A stretch of DNA of 6,855 nt, taken from contig JAKIUH010000249.1 in assembly GCA_021647685.1 (NCBI GenBank), forward strand, positions 1 through 6,855, in the 5' to 3' direction. Origin of the DNA: Bacteroidales bacterium (GTDB lineage: Bacteria; Bacteroidota; Bacteroidia; Bacteroidales; NBLH01). The first letter of the stretch is position 1, and every line of letters starts with the position of its first letter. Below the pieces are notes generated by a model. The model was not told where the DNA came from, made no database searches, and worked only from the letters and a program-made list of their open reading frames with translations. Position numbers and translations under genes: made by a program. Shown here piece after piece: positions 6,045-6,855 of this stretch.

Positions 6045-6068
6045 CTGTTTGTCACAGGTTACAAACTG
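6045..6068. promoter_or_regulatory. Dyad symmetry between rmlC and the AlbA_2-type gene
   Basis: Arms ctgtttgt (6045-6052) and acaaactg (6061-6068) are reverse complements with one mismatch and an 8-nt spacer. The dyad lies between the rmlC stop and the TTG start of the winged-helix gene, ending about 18 bp from that start. It could be an operator for autoregulation or an RNA hairpin ending rmlC; there is no downstream T-run to favour a terminator. Confidence 0.3.
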
Positions 6069-6070
6069 TT

Positions 6071-6305
6071 CTAAAACAATTCTGCATCTTTAAATACCGG
6101 ATTATTTTTGTCCTTTTCCGATAAAATAATATCCGCAGGATTAATTTTCCAATCAATTTCCAAATCAGTATCATTAAATGCAATGCCTCGCTCGTATTCC
6201 GGTGCATACACATTGTCTATTTTATATTGGAAAATTGCTTTTTCGCTTAAAACTACAAAACCATGCGCAAAACCTCGTGGAATAAAAAATTGTTTTTTGT
6301 TTTTC
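6071..6305 (-). pseudogene. rmlC: dTDP-4-dehydrorhamnose 3,5-epimerase, C-terminal fragment
   Basis: On the - strand the sequence reads KKQFFIPRGFAHGFVVLSEK and continues with 'AIFQYKIDNVYAPEYERGIAFND' and 'LEIDWKINPADIILSEKDKNNPVF' to TAG 6073-6071. These are the defining C-terminal motifs of RmlC, the cupin epimerase that follows RmlB in dTDP-rhamnose synthesis. RmlC proteins have about 180-190 residues, so roughly the first 100-110, including much of the active-site pocket, are missing. The frame can be opened from a TTG at 6322, but those first codons are out-of-frame GH92 sequence. The fragment is joined to GH92 coding sequence in a different frame at about 6281-6305 and is almost certainly non-functional. 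Confidence 0.85.
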
Positions 6306-6855
6306 AGTACCTGAAATATCAAAAACCGAAAGCTCCCTGTTCCATTCCGATGAAGCTTTCTGTTTTATTTTATCAAAACTAAAACCCGGAATCTCAGCTT
6401 TCAGGTTCGCACGTGCCCCTGCGTAGCTGACTGATGACAAACCCACTTTTACAACAAGCGGACGGATAGCTTTTCCCTCGAAAGTCAGAGCCAGCTTTAA
6501 GTATTTGTCGTTGGCTGTTTTTTCATTTTTTAAAAGATGTTTCCCGGCAAGGATTTCATGGGCGGTAAAGGGTTGTGAAAATTCGGCATGAAAATAGACA
6601 CGGCGTTCATTTGCCCAACCGGTAATAGAGCGGTAACCTTCAATGGTAGTGTTGTTTATAATTCGTATTTGTGCATTCAGAATTTTGCAACTCCAGTAAG
6701 GACGTTTTTTATCAAGCGAATGATTCAAATCGACCATCAGGTGAAAGCTTTTATCTTTATCAACAACATATTGATGCATCCCGCAATGGTCAGTTACTGT
6801 TAAATTTACCTGTATTGCAGGATCAGTCAGGAAAACACTGTAATAACCCGGGCTT
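6285..6855 (-). pseudogene. GH92-type alpha-1,2-mannosidase, internal fragment of the N-terminal domain
   Basis: The - strand frame is open to the right edge and reads 'PGYYSVFLTD', 'VTDHCGMHQYVV', 'FHLMVDLNHSL', 'EGYRSITGWANERRVYFHAE', 'FSQPF', 'LVVKVGLSSVSYAGARANL', 'FDKIKQKASSEWNRELS' and 'TEKQKTIFYS'. This order is the N-terminal beta-sandwich of GH92 exo-alpha-mannosidases, up to the 'FYT' turn that leads into the catalytic (alpha/alpha)6 domain. That catalytic half is absent: from about 6285 the frame runs into rmlC sequence and stops at 6222. The 5' part lies beyond the window. An internal ATG at 6779 is not the start. Composition is visibly richer in G+C than the AlbA_2-type genes. 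Confidence 0.8.

Noticed and set aside
5639..6124. 161-codon + strand frame with hydrophobic segments
   Set aside because: It lies antisense to the AlbA_2 domain of the intact gene and runs across the intergenic gap; the apparent hydrophobicity comes from the reverse complement of A-rich codons.

Overview
The window looks like accessory chromosome of an AT-rich member of the Bacteroidota. That rests on the protein families present (RmlB/RmlC, a PST-type polysaccharide flippase, a GH92-type glycosidase, AlbA_2/HATPase/winged-helix regulators, Imm11-like immunity proteins), the weak ribosome-binding sites and the low G+C. The assignment is inferred from gene content, not from a phylogenetic marker.

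Layout. Positions 1-781 on the + strand hold remnants of small immunity-type genes: the tail of one ORF, a shortened Imm11-like gene and an ORF with no usable start codon. From about 850 to the right edge everything is on the - strand. Read in its own direction (right to left) this gives: a GH92 fragment open to the window edge; the C-terminal part of rmlC; a complete AlbA_2/HATPase/wHTH gene (6027-4630); a tiny internally deleted relic of the same family (4618-4457); rmlB (4228-3221); about 410 bp without a gene; an 18-codon flippase 5' fragment; a second, frameshifted AlbA_2/HATPase/wHTH gene (2677-1320); the flippase 5' end again, now about 75 codons; and the C-terminal end of an IS3-family transposase.

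Only rmlB and the 465-residue regulator-like gene look intact. The dTDP-sugar genes and the flippase mark a surface-polysaccharide (O-antigen or capsule) locus. Three AlbA_2/HATPase genes or relics sit in it. The one inside the flippase remnant is bracketed by a perfect 48-bp direct repeat (1284-1331 and 2760-2807) that duplicates the flippase start. Several gene-to-gene joints fall at short stretches shared by both partners (IS3::flippase near 1090-1101, GH92::RmlC near 6281-6305). The window therefore reads as a collage built by repeated insertion, deletion and microhomology joining, although an assembly chimera cannot be excluded from sequence alone.

The most interesting hypothesis is that the compact AlbA_2/HATPase/wHTH genes behave as recurrent insertions in polysaccharide loci. 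Each full-length copy carries a 12-bp tandem repeat at the same place between ATPase-like and winged-helix domains, but with a different repeat unit. No RNA genes, CRISPR array or replication origin were seen.
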